A stretch of DNA of 64,000 bases. Source: an uncultured Psychroserpens sp. (GTDB lineage Bacteria > Bacteroidota > Bacteroidia > Flavobacteriales > Flavobacteriaceae). The position numbers and the translations under genes are program-made. The notes under the pieces are model-generated. The model was not told the origin of the DNA. It did no database searches and worked only from the letters and a program-made list of their open reading frames with translations. How positions within the stretch are numbered: position 1 is the first letter of the stretch; each line of letters opens with the position of its first letter. The DNA lies in contig NZ_CANLNS010000011.1 in the NCBI RefSeq assembly GCF_947492715.1, positions 1 through 64,000 on the forward strand, written 5' to 3'. Shown here in pieces: positions 1 to 6,461 of the stretch.

Positions 1-46
1 AAGTTAGAGGTAAAAAAGTCAATATTAGAATCAGTGTTTTTTTCAT
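1..46 (-). CDS. Partial cassette gene, signal-peptide start only
   Basis: An ATG at 46 on the minus strand opens a frame that runs to the window edge and reads MKKTLILILTFLPLT, a typical secretory signal peptide. It lies 28 nt inside the cassette that begins at position 74, matching the short leaders of the other cassette genes in this array. Only 15 codons are visible, so the mature product is unknown. I infer a secreted or lipoprotein cassette protein from the hydrophobic start and its placement just after an attC-like repeat. Confidence 0.5.
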   Translation of the reverse strand, partial: MKKTLILILTFLPLT

Positions 47-74
47 TTTAGAGTTTCGTGGATATTGTACACAA

Positions 75-203
75 CGGTTTTGTGTATGATTTCGTTGCGT
101 GTTTCAGCAACTAAATTAGCAAATACAAACCGAATAGAAAATCCGCGAGGATTTTCGTAAGTAGGCGAGTATTAGCAATGAATTATACACGGTGTTAGCA
201 TAC
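75..203 (-). repeat. attC-like repeat R1
   Basis: About 129 bp, shown in cassette orientation on the minus strand. It has a central perfect hairpin (GAAAATCC, GCGA loop, GGATTTTC). The outer arms GTGTATG and TATACAC sit near the two ends, followed by the terminal GTTAGCATAC box. The terminal box is the reverse complement of the first ten bases of the 217-618 cassette (next to 634). The inferred crossover lies in CG^TT at 74/75. Length, imperfect palindromy and cassette-matched end boxes are the features of integron attC sites; the assignment is by structure only. Confidence 0.65.
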
Positions 204-216
204 GTTTTTATTCCGC

Positions 217-618
217 TTATTTTGTCAAGTCATACATCTCCCAAATCATATGACATTCGGTTCCGTTTAGAGATACTTTTACAGCTCTTCCAATATTTTT
301 GTCCGTATTCTTAATTCCGTTTTGGTTCTGATTGTAACGAAATCCAATTATCCAAAAATCATCTTTTTTTTTCGAATAAACAGCTTTTGGAATTAGTGTG
401 TTATACCTTAAGTTCAAATGCTCATCAATTGAACCATTTAATTTAAGACCTTTAATGTCAATTTCAGTTGAGTTTTTGTCCAGTCTTTTGTTCGCCCAAC
501 CTTGTTCAATAAGATATCTTTCTGCAATCTTTTTTGCTTTATTTTCTGAAATTCCATTAGTAACTCCGCAGCTTATTGCAATTAAAATGAAAAATAATAT
601 GTTATGACGGATTTTCAT
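217..618 (-). CDS. Small secreted or lipoprotein of unknown function, cassette gene
   Basis: A 133-residue protein with an N-terminal hydrophobic signal (about residues 5-17). A Cys at residue 17 in AISC-G could be a weak lipobox. The rest is polar, with a helical AKKIAERYL segment (about 28-36) and a beta-rich second half ending in a Trp-rich tail (HMIWEMYDL). I do not recognise a family. The gene is the only ORF of its cassette: its ATG lies 16 nt after the cassette boundary and its stop 14 bp before the attC-like repeat R1. There is no Shine-Dalgarno sequence. An NTF2- or PepSY-like fold is possible, but nothing decisive is visible. Confidence 0.7.
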   Translation of the reverse strand: MKIRHNILFFILIAISCGVTNGISENKAKKIAERYLIEQGWANKRLDKNSTEIDIKGLKLNGSIDEHLNLRYNTLIPKAVYSKKKDDFWIIGFRYNQNQNGIKNTDKNIGRAVKVSLNGTECHMIWEMYDLTK

Positions 619-634
619 TTCAAATGTATGCTAA

Positions 635-771
635 CGTGTTCGTGTATGGTTAGTTGCGTTGGCTATGTCTAAATTAGTAAAAGAAAACGAACCAGAGGAA
701 AATCCGTAGGATTTTCCGAGTACACACACAACCAGCAATGAACTATACACGTTGTTATGTACTGTTGCAAC
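635..771 (-). repeat. attC-like repeat R2
   Basis: About 137 bp, the most divergent of the three copies. The central hairpin has a 9-bp stem, GGAAAATCC-GTA-GGATTTTCC, with a three-base loop instead of GCGA. The outer arms GTGTATGGTT and CTATACAC are kept. The terminal box at 754-771 (GTTATGTACTGTTGCAAC) matches, as an inverted repeat, the start of the adjacent non-coding cassette at 932-949. The inferred crossover is at 634/635. Confidence 0.65.
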
Positions 772-949
772 ACAATAGAGTAAGAACGTGTTACCACAAC
801 CAATCTAAGGTAAAGTGAGCAAGAGTAAGCACATAAAGCAGTAAACGAGCTAACGCAAGGAATTTTGAGTAATCAGTTTTCGCCGAAATAAGCTAACGTA
901 AAGAGAGTATGAGTAAGTTACAAGAGTGAGAAGTTGCAATTGTACCTAA
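772..949 (-). other. Non-coding cassette between R2 and R3
   Basis: A 178-bp cassette with no ATG-initiated ORF of useful length. It is rich in short direct repeats on the plus strand: GAGTAAG-type words recur near 779, 814 and 930, and GCTAACG occurs near 869 and 893, resembling the TAACG core of the repeats. Its two ends carry the mutually complementary GTTGCAA...GTAC boxes. It may be a degenerate cassette, a promoter cassette or a small-RNA cassette; the sequence does not decide. Confidence 0.45.
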
Positions 950-1077
950 CGTGTTTGTATATGGTTTGTTGCGTGGTTTAGCACGTAATTTAGCAAATAA
1001 AAACCTAATAGAAAATCCGCGAGGATTTTCGTAAGTAGTCTAGAACTAGCAATAAATTATATACGGTGTTAGCCAAC
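950..1077 (-). repeat. attC-like repeat R3
   Basis: About 128 bp, closely similar to R1. It has the GCGA-loop central hairpin and the outer arms GTATATGGTTTGTTGC and GCAATAAATTATATAC. Compared with R1 and R2, the left arm has A for G and the right arm has T for C at the paired position, so the stem is preserved by a compensatory change. The stop codon of the PIN-domain gene (1069-1071) lies inside the terminal box GTTAGCCAAC, which is complementary to that cassette's first bases. The inferred crossover is at 949/950. Confidence 0.7.
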
Positions 1078-2502
1078 GTTTTTTTCGTTTAATGAATCGA
1101 ATAAAACATTTACATCTCGTTTCTCAATATGTATAATTAAAACTTGAATATTAACTGATGTATCTCTTAATAATTTTTGTATGTTTTTTTTAGCAGTTTG
1201 ATTATTCAGTTGATTAGCTATATCAAAAGTGCTACCCTCCAAAACTAGCACATACTTTTTAAAACTAAATTTCGACTTTAACTTTCTGTAATTGTCCTGT
1301 GCATATCTTATTGCAAGTAATAAATTTGAATACTTTCCTTTTTTACTTATTTTATGTTGAAAAAAGGTGGATTTTTTATCCATTGTTGTTAATTCGTAAT
1401 CCACACCATTGTCAATTTGTATTGGATTGAAACTAAGCATTGCTGGTTCGTCAAAATATGTAAAAACCCAATCTGCAATTATTCCCTCTTCCTCTTGTGA
1501 CCAAGGTCTGATTACACTTTTAACTTCTTCAATTACTGTTTCTTCTAATTTTGTGTCGAGATAGAGTTTTGACTTATGAAGAAACTCGTTTATGCCGTAC
1601 ATCCAGAATCGCTTTCCTGTATAATCGTTATATTCTTTTATAAGTTCATATCTAGGTCCTTTAGGCTTACCTTCCTTATCTAAATTCCACCAATCTTCTT
1701 TAAAATCGTTTATTATTAATATTGTATCGCTATTTTTTCTTTTAGCTTCCTCTAGAAGTTCTTTCCATACAATTAAATCACCATACTTTTGAGTACCTAT
1801 TTTATCTTCATCATCTAAGTATCCAGGTGGAATTTCATTTTTATATCTAATTTCACCTTCTTTAACTAATTCAAGTATTTCATTAAAGTTTAGTCCATCT
1901 GTAGTGGATATACTTTTTTTTAATTGTTCTAGTATTTTGTCTTTTTCTAAGCTCTTTTGAAGTAATTTCTTTTTTTTGTCAACTTCCTCCTGCATTGTAT
2001 CTTTAAAAGAAGAAAAATTCTTTTCAAACGTTTCTAAATATTTATTTAGCAATGAGATTTTATTTTCAAATTCAATATAGACTTTAGGTTCAATAAATGG
2101 ATGTTTATCAGCCTTAGTAGTCTTTTCTTTTAGAGTATTGAATTGACCTAAAAGATTTTTATTTAATTGCTTTTGAGTATCTTTAATTATATCACCAATT
2201 TTATCTATATGGCCACTATCTTTTTGGGTTTTATTGATGTTCAATAAACTATCATAGGTTTTTATAGGTTTTTGTAATACAGTGTTTCTATTTTTAAGAA
2301 ATTCAAATTCAGTATGTTTAGAAATTAGAACGCGGTTCTTAAGTGCTTTAAATGTTTTATTAAAAATTTCGAGAGAATTCTCTTCTGAATAATAATAAAA
2401 ATCTAACAATGATGAAGTGTCAAAGAAAACTAAAGCCGTTTTGAAAAGTTTTTTTTCGTCCTTTTCATTTATTCTAAATATATTGAAGTTCTCTGGTTTC
2501 AT
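1069..2502 (-). CDS. PIN-like domain protein (PIN_8 type), probable RNase, cassette gene
   Basis: A 477-residue protein without a signal peptide. The N-terminus carries a PIN-type strand with acidic residues, FFDTSSLLDF (D28, D34), followed by a Glu in HTEFEFLKNR (about 58-68). Further acidic residues lie in YGDLIVWKEL and IINDFKEDWW (about 240-275), as expected for a Mg-dependent nuclease of the PIN_8 group. A Lys/Glu-rich coiled segment (about 90-200) separates the motifs. The C-terminal third (about 340-477) is a separate alpha/beta domain that I do not recognise. The ATG is 13 nt inside the cassette and the stop lies inside repeat R3. A role in phage defence or as a toxin is inference from PIN chemistry and cassette location. 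Confidence 0.75.
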   Translation of the reverse strand: MKPENFNIFRINEKDEKKLFKTALVFFDTSSLLDFYYYSEENSLEIFNKTFKALKNRVLISKHTEFEFLKNRNTVLQKPIKTYDSLLNINKTQKDSGHIDKIGDIIKDTQKQLNKNLLGQFNTLKEKTTKADKHPFIEPKVYIEFENKISLLNKYLETFEKNFSSFKDTMQEEVDKKKKLLQKSLEKDKILEQLKKSISTTDGLNFNEILELVKEGEIRYKNEIPPGYLDDEDKIGTQKYGDLIVWKELLEEAKRKNSDTILIINDFKEDWWNLDKEGKPKGPRYELIKEYNDYTGKRFWMYGINEFLHKSKLYLDTKLEETVIEEVKSVIRPWSQEEEGIIADWVFTYFDEPAMLSFNPIQIDNGVDYELTTMDKKSTFFQHKISKKGKYSNLLLAIRYAQDNYRKLKSKFSFKKYVLVLEGSTFDIANQLNNQTAKKNIQKLLRDTSVNIQVLIIHIEKRDVNVLFDSLNEKNVG

Positions 2503-2515
2503 AAATGTTGGCTAA

Positions 2516-2557
2516 CGTGTTATATGAGGATAAATATACACGTTTCTGGGTGTTATT
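2516..2557 (-). other. attI-like short hairpin site
   Basis: It lies between the recombinase stop codon and the first cassette. On the minus strand it begins with TAACACC, as the attC-like repeats do, and the recombinase stop TAA is part of that box. It then forms a small hairpin, AACGTGTATAT...ATATAACACGTT, ending at the crossover CG^TTAG (2515/2516). It keeps the outer boxes of the ~130-bp repeats but lacks the central GGATTTTC hairpin. Its place next to the recombinase suggests the primary insertion site; a truncated attC is the alternative. Confidence 0.5.
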
Positions 2558-3470
2558 CTCCCATAATCGGGAAGTTTTGTTCCTCATTACCGTTTTGTAT
2601 TAAATCCTCAATGGCTTGATCTAATGGGCTTTTCACTTGCAATAAATCTTTTCTGGCTAGATGTGTGTATATCATAGTTGTTTCTGGTTTACTATGTCCC
2701 AATAAATCTTGGATATGTCTTAAACTAACGCCTTGTTCTAATAAATGAGTCGCATAACTATGACGTAATTTATGAGGTGTGATGGCTCTGTTAATATTTG
2801 CTAATAAACAAGAACGCTTTAAAAATTTACGAATGCTACTTGCAGAATATGGCTTTCCTTTTGGGCCTTCAACAAAATAATGTTTTGGTTTGTAGGTTAA
2901 AAAATAACTTTGGAATAGTTCTAAACAGCTATTTGCTAGTACTACATATCGGTCTTTTCTGCCTTTCGCTTGTTTTATATGAATTTGCATTCTTCCTATA
3001 TGTATATCAGTCAATCTTAAGTTTATAAGTTCTCCTACACGTAATCCACTCGAATACAGCGTGCTAATAATTACACGATGCTTTAAATTTTGAGTTACTT
3101 GGATTAGTCGTAAGACTTCTCTAGTAGATAAAACCTCTGGCAATTTTTTAGACTTTTTTGGTCGAGTTAACTGCAAATTAGTAATTTGAGAATCAGGAAA
3201 AAATACTATGAATAACTTCAAAGCGCTTATGAATTGCCGTTGCGTACTTATTGAAAATTGTCGGGTAGACATGGCATTTTCGATGAATAATTCTACATCT
3301 TTATTATTGAGTTGTGAAATAGATTTTTCAGTATTAAATTCAACAAAATCGGCCACAAGATAGATGTAAGTATTTATAGTATTCATACTATAACGCTTTC
3401 CTCGAAGGTATTTAAAAAAGTTATTTAGAATTAACCGTTGTTTTTTATCAAGTGATCTTTTCCGTATCAT
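2553..3470 (-). CDS. Tyrosine recombinase/integrase, IntI/Xer-like, of the cassette array
   Basis: A 305-residue recombinase. The N-terminal SAM-like core-binding domain spans about 5-90 (RYSMNTINTYIYLVADFVEF). The catalytic domain has Arg in SGLRVGEL, Lys in KGRKDR, the HKLRHSYATHLL box, LGHSKPETTMIYTH with the Tyr nucleophile, and the tail VKSPLD. The TTMIYTH...VxSPLD ending is the pattern seen in integron integrases, but the extra ~20-residue helix insertion of classical IntI is absent, as in Xer proteins. I start at the ATG at 3470; an in-frame TTG exists at 3494. It is co-directional with the cassettes and there is no terminator before them, so cassette transcription could come from its promoter. 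Confidence 0.85.
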   Translation of the reverse strand: MIRKRSLDKKQRLILNNFFKYLRGKRYSMNTINTYIYLVADFVEFNTEKSISQLNNKDVELFIENAMSTRQFSISTQRQFISALKLFIVFFPDSQITNLQLTRPKKSKKLPEVLSTREVLRLIQVTQNLKHRVIISTLYSSGLRVGELINLRLTDIHIGRMQIHIKQAKGRKDRYVVLANSCLELFQSYFLTYKPKHYFVEGPKGKPYSASSIRKFLKRSCLLANINRAITPHKLRHSYATHLLEQGVSLRHIQDLLGHSKPETTMIYTHLARKDLLQVKSPLDQAIEDLIQNGNEEQNFPIMGE

Positions 3471-3550
3471 GGTAGTTATTTGAAATATAAACAACTAAAA
3501 TATAGAAAATATACTAAACAAGATTTTTTACAACATACTCAATCATTGCG

Positions 3551-3904
3551 CTACAAATACCAACAAGCCCAATACATCAAGCCAAATTGAAGCGGAATAC
3601 GTAAAATTAATAACCACTTAGGAAAACCAGCAGATGCCTTTTTGCTAGACAGCATATAGAAATGTACAAGTAGAAAAACAGCTAACATCCCAATAATACC
3701 ATAAATAGAAATAACGTTTAATTTAGGGATGCATATACCAATACCTAATACAATTTCTGCAAGCCCACTTAAATACACCAATAGCTTATGGTTTGGCAAA
3801 TAGCGTGGCATAATACGCATGTATAGTTTACGTTTTGCAAAATGCATGAAGCCAGCAACAGCATATAGGCCAGCCATAAGGTATAAATGCCAAGGGCTAC
3901 TCAT
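3551..3904 (-). CDS. DoxX-like small membrane protein
   Basis: A 117-residue protein with four predicted membrane segments (about 5-20, 42-60, 65-85, 98-115). The AGLYAVAGFMHF and LAEIVLGIGI segments are typical of the DoxX/MauE superfamily. The substrate or partner is not known for this subgroup. Its ATG overlaps the end of the upstream carboxypeptidase-regulatory-like gene by 8 bp, so the two are probably translated from one message. It is the first ordinary chromosomal gene beside the recombinase, 80 bp from the recombinase start. Confidence 0.7.
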   Translation of the reverse strand: MSSPWHLYLMAGLYAVAGFMHFAKRKLYMRIMPRYLPNHKLLVYLSGLAEIVLGIGICIPKLNVISIYGIIGMLAVFLLVHFYMLSSKKASAGFPKWLLILRIPLQFGLMYWACWYL

Positions 3905-4877
3905 CTTTATAGGCGTTGTAATTAATGCCTACACCATAATTATTAAGATTTGTGCGTAATAAACTAGACTCTATACCATTTCCTTTTTTAAACTGCACCC
4001 AATTATTACCACTTATAAAAACACGCTTTATAAACGTATTGTGGGTTGCAATTTCATCTGTAAAAGGTAGTAACGGTCTAAAGTTAGTTGGAATCTTTAC
4101 AGTGCCTCGTTTTCCTTTAATCTCTTTATACTTTTTGTTAGGAAGCAGCTTCCCATTTTGATCGGTATAGCCTAGCACTTGTATTGATACAAAAAAACCA
4201 TCCTCTGGAATAAATAAACTGTGATCCGAAACATCAAGTTCAAATTCATCACCATTTTTTTCGGTCACTCTAAACACAATATTCGAATAGGTCATCACAT
4301 CTCCAGGAAAACCATTGTCGTTTTTATAGAATTTCACTTTAAAAAGGGTAGAGAACTTACGTTTATCAGCATTAGCACGTTTTCGCTTTTTCCAATCACG
4401 CGATTCTAAAGTAATAGGAAATAAAACAGATGTAATTTTCTTAAGTTTTGTGTTTCCGTTAGGGAAAAACACAGCAATTTCACTTTCTATAGTTGGCAAC
4501 CAACACTTGTAATAGTCATCATCTAGATAAGGTTTTATAGTCTCTTTTTTAAACTTGCGGTTAATTTTAGCATTAACAATAACTTCATCTAGCTTGTCTG
4601 CTTCCACTTCCATCGTAATGGTTTTAGGCAAATTTGCAGTAGCTAGTGATATGTCCTTATAACCTAATGCCGAAATGTGCAACGAATCAATATCTGGATA
4701 GAGTTTTTTAGTGAAAATAAAAAGGCCATCATCGTCGGCAAAGAGGCCTTGGCCGTTCCCAAAGGACACTGTTGCGTAAGATACTGGGTATTTTGTTTCT
4801 ACGTCTATAATTTTAGTTTGAGCAGTGCTAGAAAAGACTCCAGCGAGCAGCAGGACGTAACATAATAGGTATTTCAT
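3897..4877 (-). CDS. CarboxypepD_reg-like domain secreted protein
   Basis: A 326-residue protein starting with a clear signal peptide (MKYLLCYVLLLAGVFSSTAQ). An upstream in-frame extension lacks signal character, so I choose the ATG at 4877. Residues about 20-95 form a carboxypeptidase-regulatory-like beta-sandwich of the kind that precedes TonB-dependent receptors, with PVSYATVSFGNG and LHISALGYKDI typical of that fold. The rest has no recognisable barrel or plug, so it is probably periplasmic or surface-exposed. It overlaps the DoxX-like gene downstream. Confidence 0.7.
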   Translation of the reverse strand: MKYLLCYVLLLAGVFSSTAQTKIIDVETKYPVSYATVSFGNGQGLFADDDGLFIFTKKLYPDIDSLHISALGYKDISLATANLPKTITMEVEADKLDEVIVNAKINRKFKKETIKPYLDDDYYKCWLPTIESEIAVFFPNGNTKLKKITSVLFPITLESRDWKKRKRANADKRKFSTLFKVKFYKNDNGFPGDVMTYSNIVFRVTEKNGDEFELDVSDHSLFIPEDGFFVSIQVLGYTDQNGKLLPNKKYKEIKGKRGTVKIPTNFRPLLPFTDEIATHNTFIKRVFISGNNWVQFKKGNGIESSLLRTNLNNYGVGINYNAYKDE

Positions 4878-4934
4878 GTGTGTATGTGTAGCATTGAGTT
4901 CATTATGCCTAAATATACACATTAAGTCCATGTA

Positions 4935-4969
4935 AATAAAAAAACCACTGCGCATTAACAGTGGTTTAA
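4935..4969 (-). terminator. Rho-independent terminator of the 4991-5335 gene
   Basis: On the minus strand, AAACCACTG pairs with CAGTGGTTT around an 8-base loop, followed by a run of T. It lies 22 bp after the stop codon of the DUF6249-like gene. Confidence 0.75.
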
Positions 4970-4990
4970 GATTGATTGGTTAGATATCGG

Positions 4991-5335
4991 TTATTCTTTA
5001 TCTAAATTTTTGGTCATATTAAAGCCTACAAATAGTCCAACTCCTGCCATGAAAAAGATGGTTGCCGGATAAACAGCATCTTCATCTAACGAGGTATAGT
5101 TGTCAAGCAGAGACGCGATGAATGTCCCAATACCAATACCCATTAGTAATAAGGCAAGGTTAAGAATAAGTACTTTCCAAATAGGAGCAGTATGTCCTTT
5201 ACCTTTCATAAAGATTGTAGCATCTGCACCTTTTTCAATAAGTGCTAAGCGTTCTTTATTTCTAGTAGATAGATATAAGTAGAATATTCCAAATAAGGCT
5301 ATAAAGAATGAGATTGGGATTAAAATTGCTTCCAT
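4991..5335 (-). CDS. Small membrane protein, DUF6249-like
   Basis: A 114-residue protein with an N-terminal membrane helix (about 4-24), a short cytosolic stretch with the RNKERLALIEKGAD motif, and two more helices (about 52-70 and 85-103). The layout and the KERLALIEKG motif match a family of unknown function commonly found beside ECF sigma genes in Bacteroidota. It is divergent from the sigma gene at 5477, with 141 bp between them, so it may belong to the same regulatory module. Function is not known. Confidence 0.65.
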   Translation of the reverse strand: MEAILIPISFFIALFGIFYLYLSTRNKERLALIEKGADATIFMKGKGHTAPIWKVLILNLALLLMGIGIGTFIASLLDNYTSLDEDAVYPATIFFMAGVGLFVGFNMTKNLDKE

Positions 5336-5438
5336 AGTGTTTCGTTTTTAATTGATTAATTTTAAGTGTTCTGAGCTTATGACGACGGCTTTTGAATTTA
5401 GGTTACAAACTTTTGAATATTTTTTTTTCTTCGGAAAT

Positions 5439-5465
5439 TGTAACCATATGGTTAATGATGTCGTC
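5439..5465 (+). promoter_or_regulatory. ECF-type promoter of the sigma gene at 5477
   Basis: TGTAAC at 5439-5444, a 17-bp spacer, and CGTC at 5462-5465. This matches the general ECF promoter form (compare TGTAAC-N17-CGAC for Bacillus SigX). The start codon is 11 bp downstream, giving a nearly leaderless message. An inverted GGTTACAA copy lies at 5401-5408. Autoregulation by the encoded sigma factor is inferred. Confidence 0.6.
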
Positions 5466-5476
5466 TTAATGTAAAA

Positions 5477-6067
5477 ATGACCACCAACAAAGACCAAATA
5501 CTCATCAATCAAATCATCGATGGCGATACAAATGCCTTTTCGACATTGGTTGATATGTATAAAGATTTGGTGTTCACATTGGCATTACGAATGCTGAAGA
5601 ATAGGGAGGAAGCAGAAGAGGTTGCTCAAGATACATTTATCAAAACCTATAAGTCTATTGATAAATTTAAAGGCGACTCAAAGTTATCGACATGGATTTA
5701 TAGAGTGGCTTATAACACCTGTTTAGACCGAATTAAAAAGAATAAAAAGCATTTAAACAACGTTGAGATTAATGAGTTTACAGCCCATGAAGTCAAAACC
5801 ATTGACAATGCATTAGATAAAATTGAAGCTAGAGAACGCGAAGAAGCCATACAGCGATGTATTAATACGCTACCAAGTGAAGATAGCTTTTTATTGACCT
5901 TATATTATTTTGATGACTTATCTTTAGATGAAATTTCTAAAATTGTAGGTATCTCAGCAAATTCTATTAAAGTGAAATTGTTTAGATGCCGAAAGAAGTT
6001 AGCCACAATATTAAAGTCGCAATTAGAACCAGAAATAATTGAACATTATGAACGAGAACGCAGATAA
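5477..6067 (+). CDS. RNA polymerase sigma-70 factor, ECF type
   Basis: A 196-residue ECF sigma factor. Region 2 spans about 22-92 (LVDMYKDLVFTLALRML, EAEEVAQDTFIKTY, LSTWIYRVAYNTCLD). Region 4 spans about 130-185 and includes the helix-turn-helix LSLDEISKIVGISANSIKVK. It redirects RNA polymerase to a small regulon, probably including its own promoter. The following gene, which starts inside its 3' end, encodes a one-helix membrane protein that is the likely anti-sigma partner. Confidence 0.93.
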   Translation: MTTNKDQILINQIIDGDTNAFSTLVDMYKDLVFTLALRMLKNREEAEEVAQDTFIKTYKSIDKFKGDSKLSTWIYRVAYNTCLDRIKKNKKHLNNVEINEFTAHEVKTIDNALDKIEAREREEAIQRCINTLPSEDSFLLTLYYFDDLSLDEISKIVGISANSIKVKLFRCRKKLATILKSQLEPEIIEHYERERR

Positions 6068-6461
6068 ACATTTAGACAATCTAGCACGTAAAGTGATTGG
6101 TAAATCGGCAATTGAAAGTCCGTCGTTTGATTTTACAAATACAGTAATGTCTCAAATAAAACAGTTGAGTGCCTCTAAGGTTACAACCTATGTGCCTTTA
6201 ATTTCAAAGCGGGTTTGGTTTATAGTGGCAATTGCAATCATTGGAGTTATAGTCTATAGTATTTTTGGATCGTCTACAGCTGATAGCGGTTTACTCGATA
6301 AAATTGGTATGGAACGCTTTTCAAATTTAGAATTTAATAATCCTCTAGGAAGTTTAGATATCTCACCAACAGTAATTTATTCGGTACTTTTATTTATAGT
6401 CATGCTATGCATTCAAATCCCGTTTTTAAAACATTATTTCGATAAACGTTTTGAGGCGTAA
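6048..6461 (+). CDS. Probable membrane anti-sigma partner
   Basis: A 137-residue protein. Residues 1-50 are cytosolic and polar (NADKHLDNLARKVIG), then two membrane helices span about 60-78 and 110-128. The ATG at 6048 overlaps the sigma gene by 20 bp, which implies translational coupling. I prefer this ATG to a TTG 9 bp upstream. There is no zinc-binding HxxxCxxC motif, so this would be a non-ZAS anti-sigma protein. The role rests on gene order and topology, not on a recognised family. Confidence 0.6.
   Translation: MNENADKHLDNLARKVIGKSAIESPSFDFTNTVMSQIKQLSASKVTTYVPLISKRVWFIVAIAIIGVIVYSIFGSSTADSGLLDKIGMERFSNLEFNNPLGSLDISPTVIYSVLLFIVMLCIQIPFLKHYFDKRFEA

Noticed and set aside
75-1077. CRISPR array formed by the repeats
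   Set aside because: Repeats are ~130 bp, imperfect, and spaced by 178-1438 bp inserts that contain genes; no cas genes are present.
187-2517. Cassette ends as terminal inverted repeats of insertion sequences
   Set aside because: There is no transposase and no target-site duplication. The end boxes differ between cassettes and belong to the shared repeats, which fits attC logic better.
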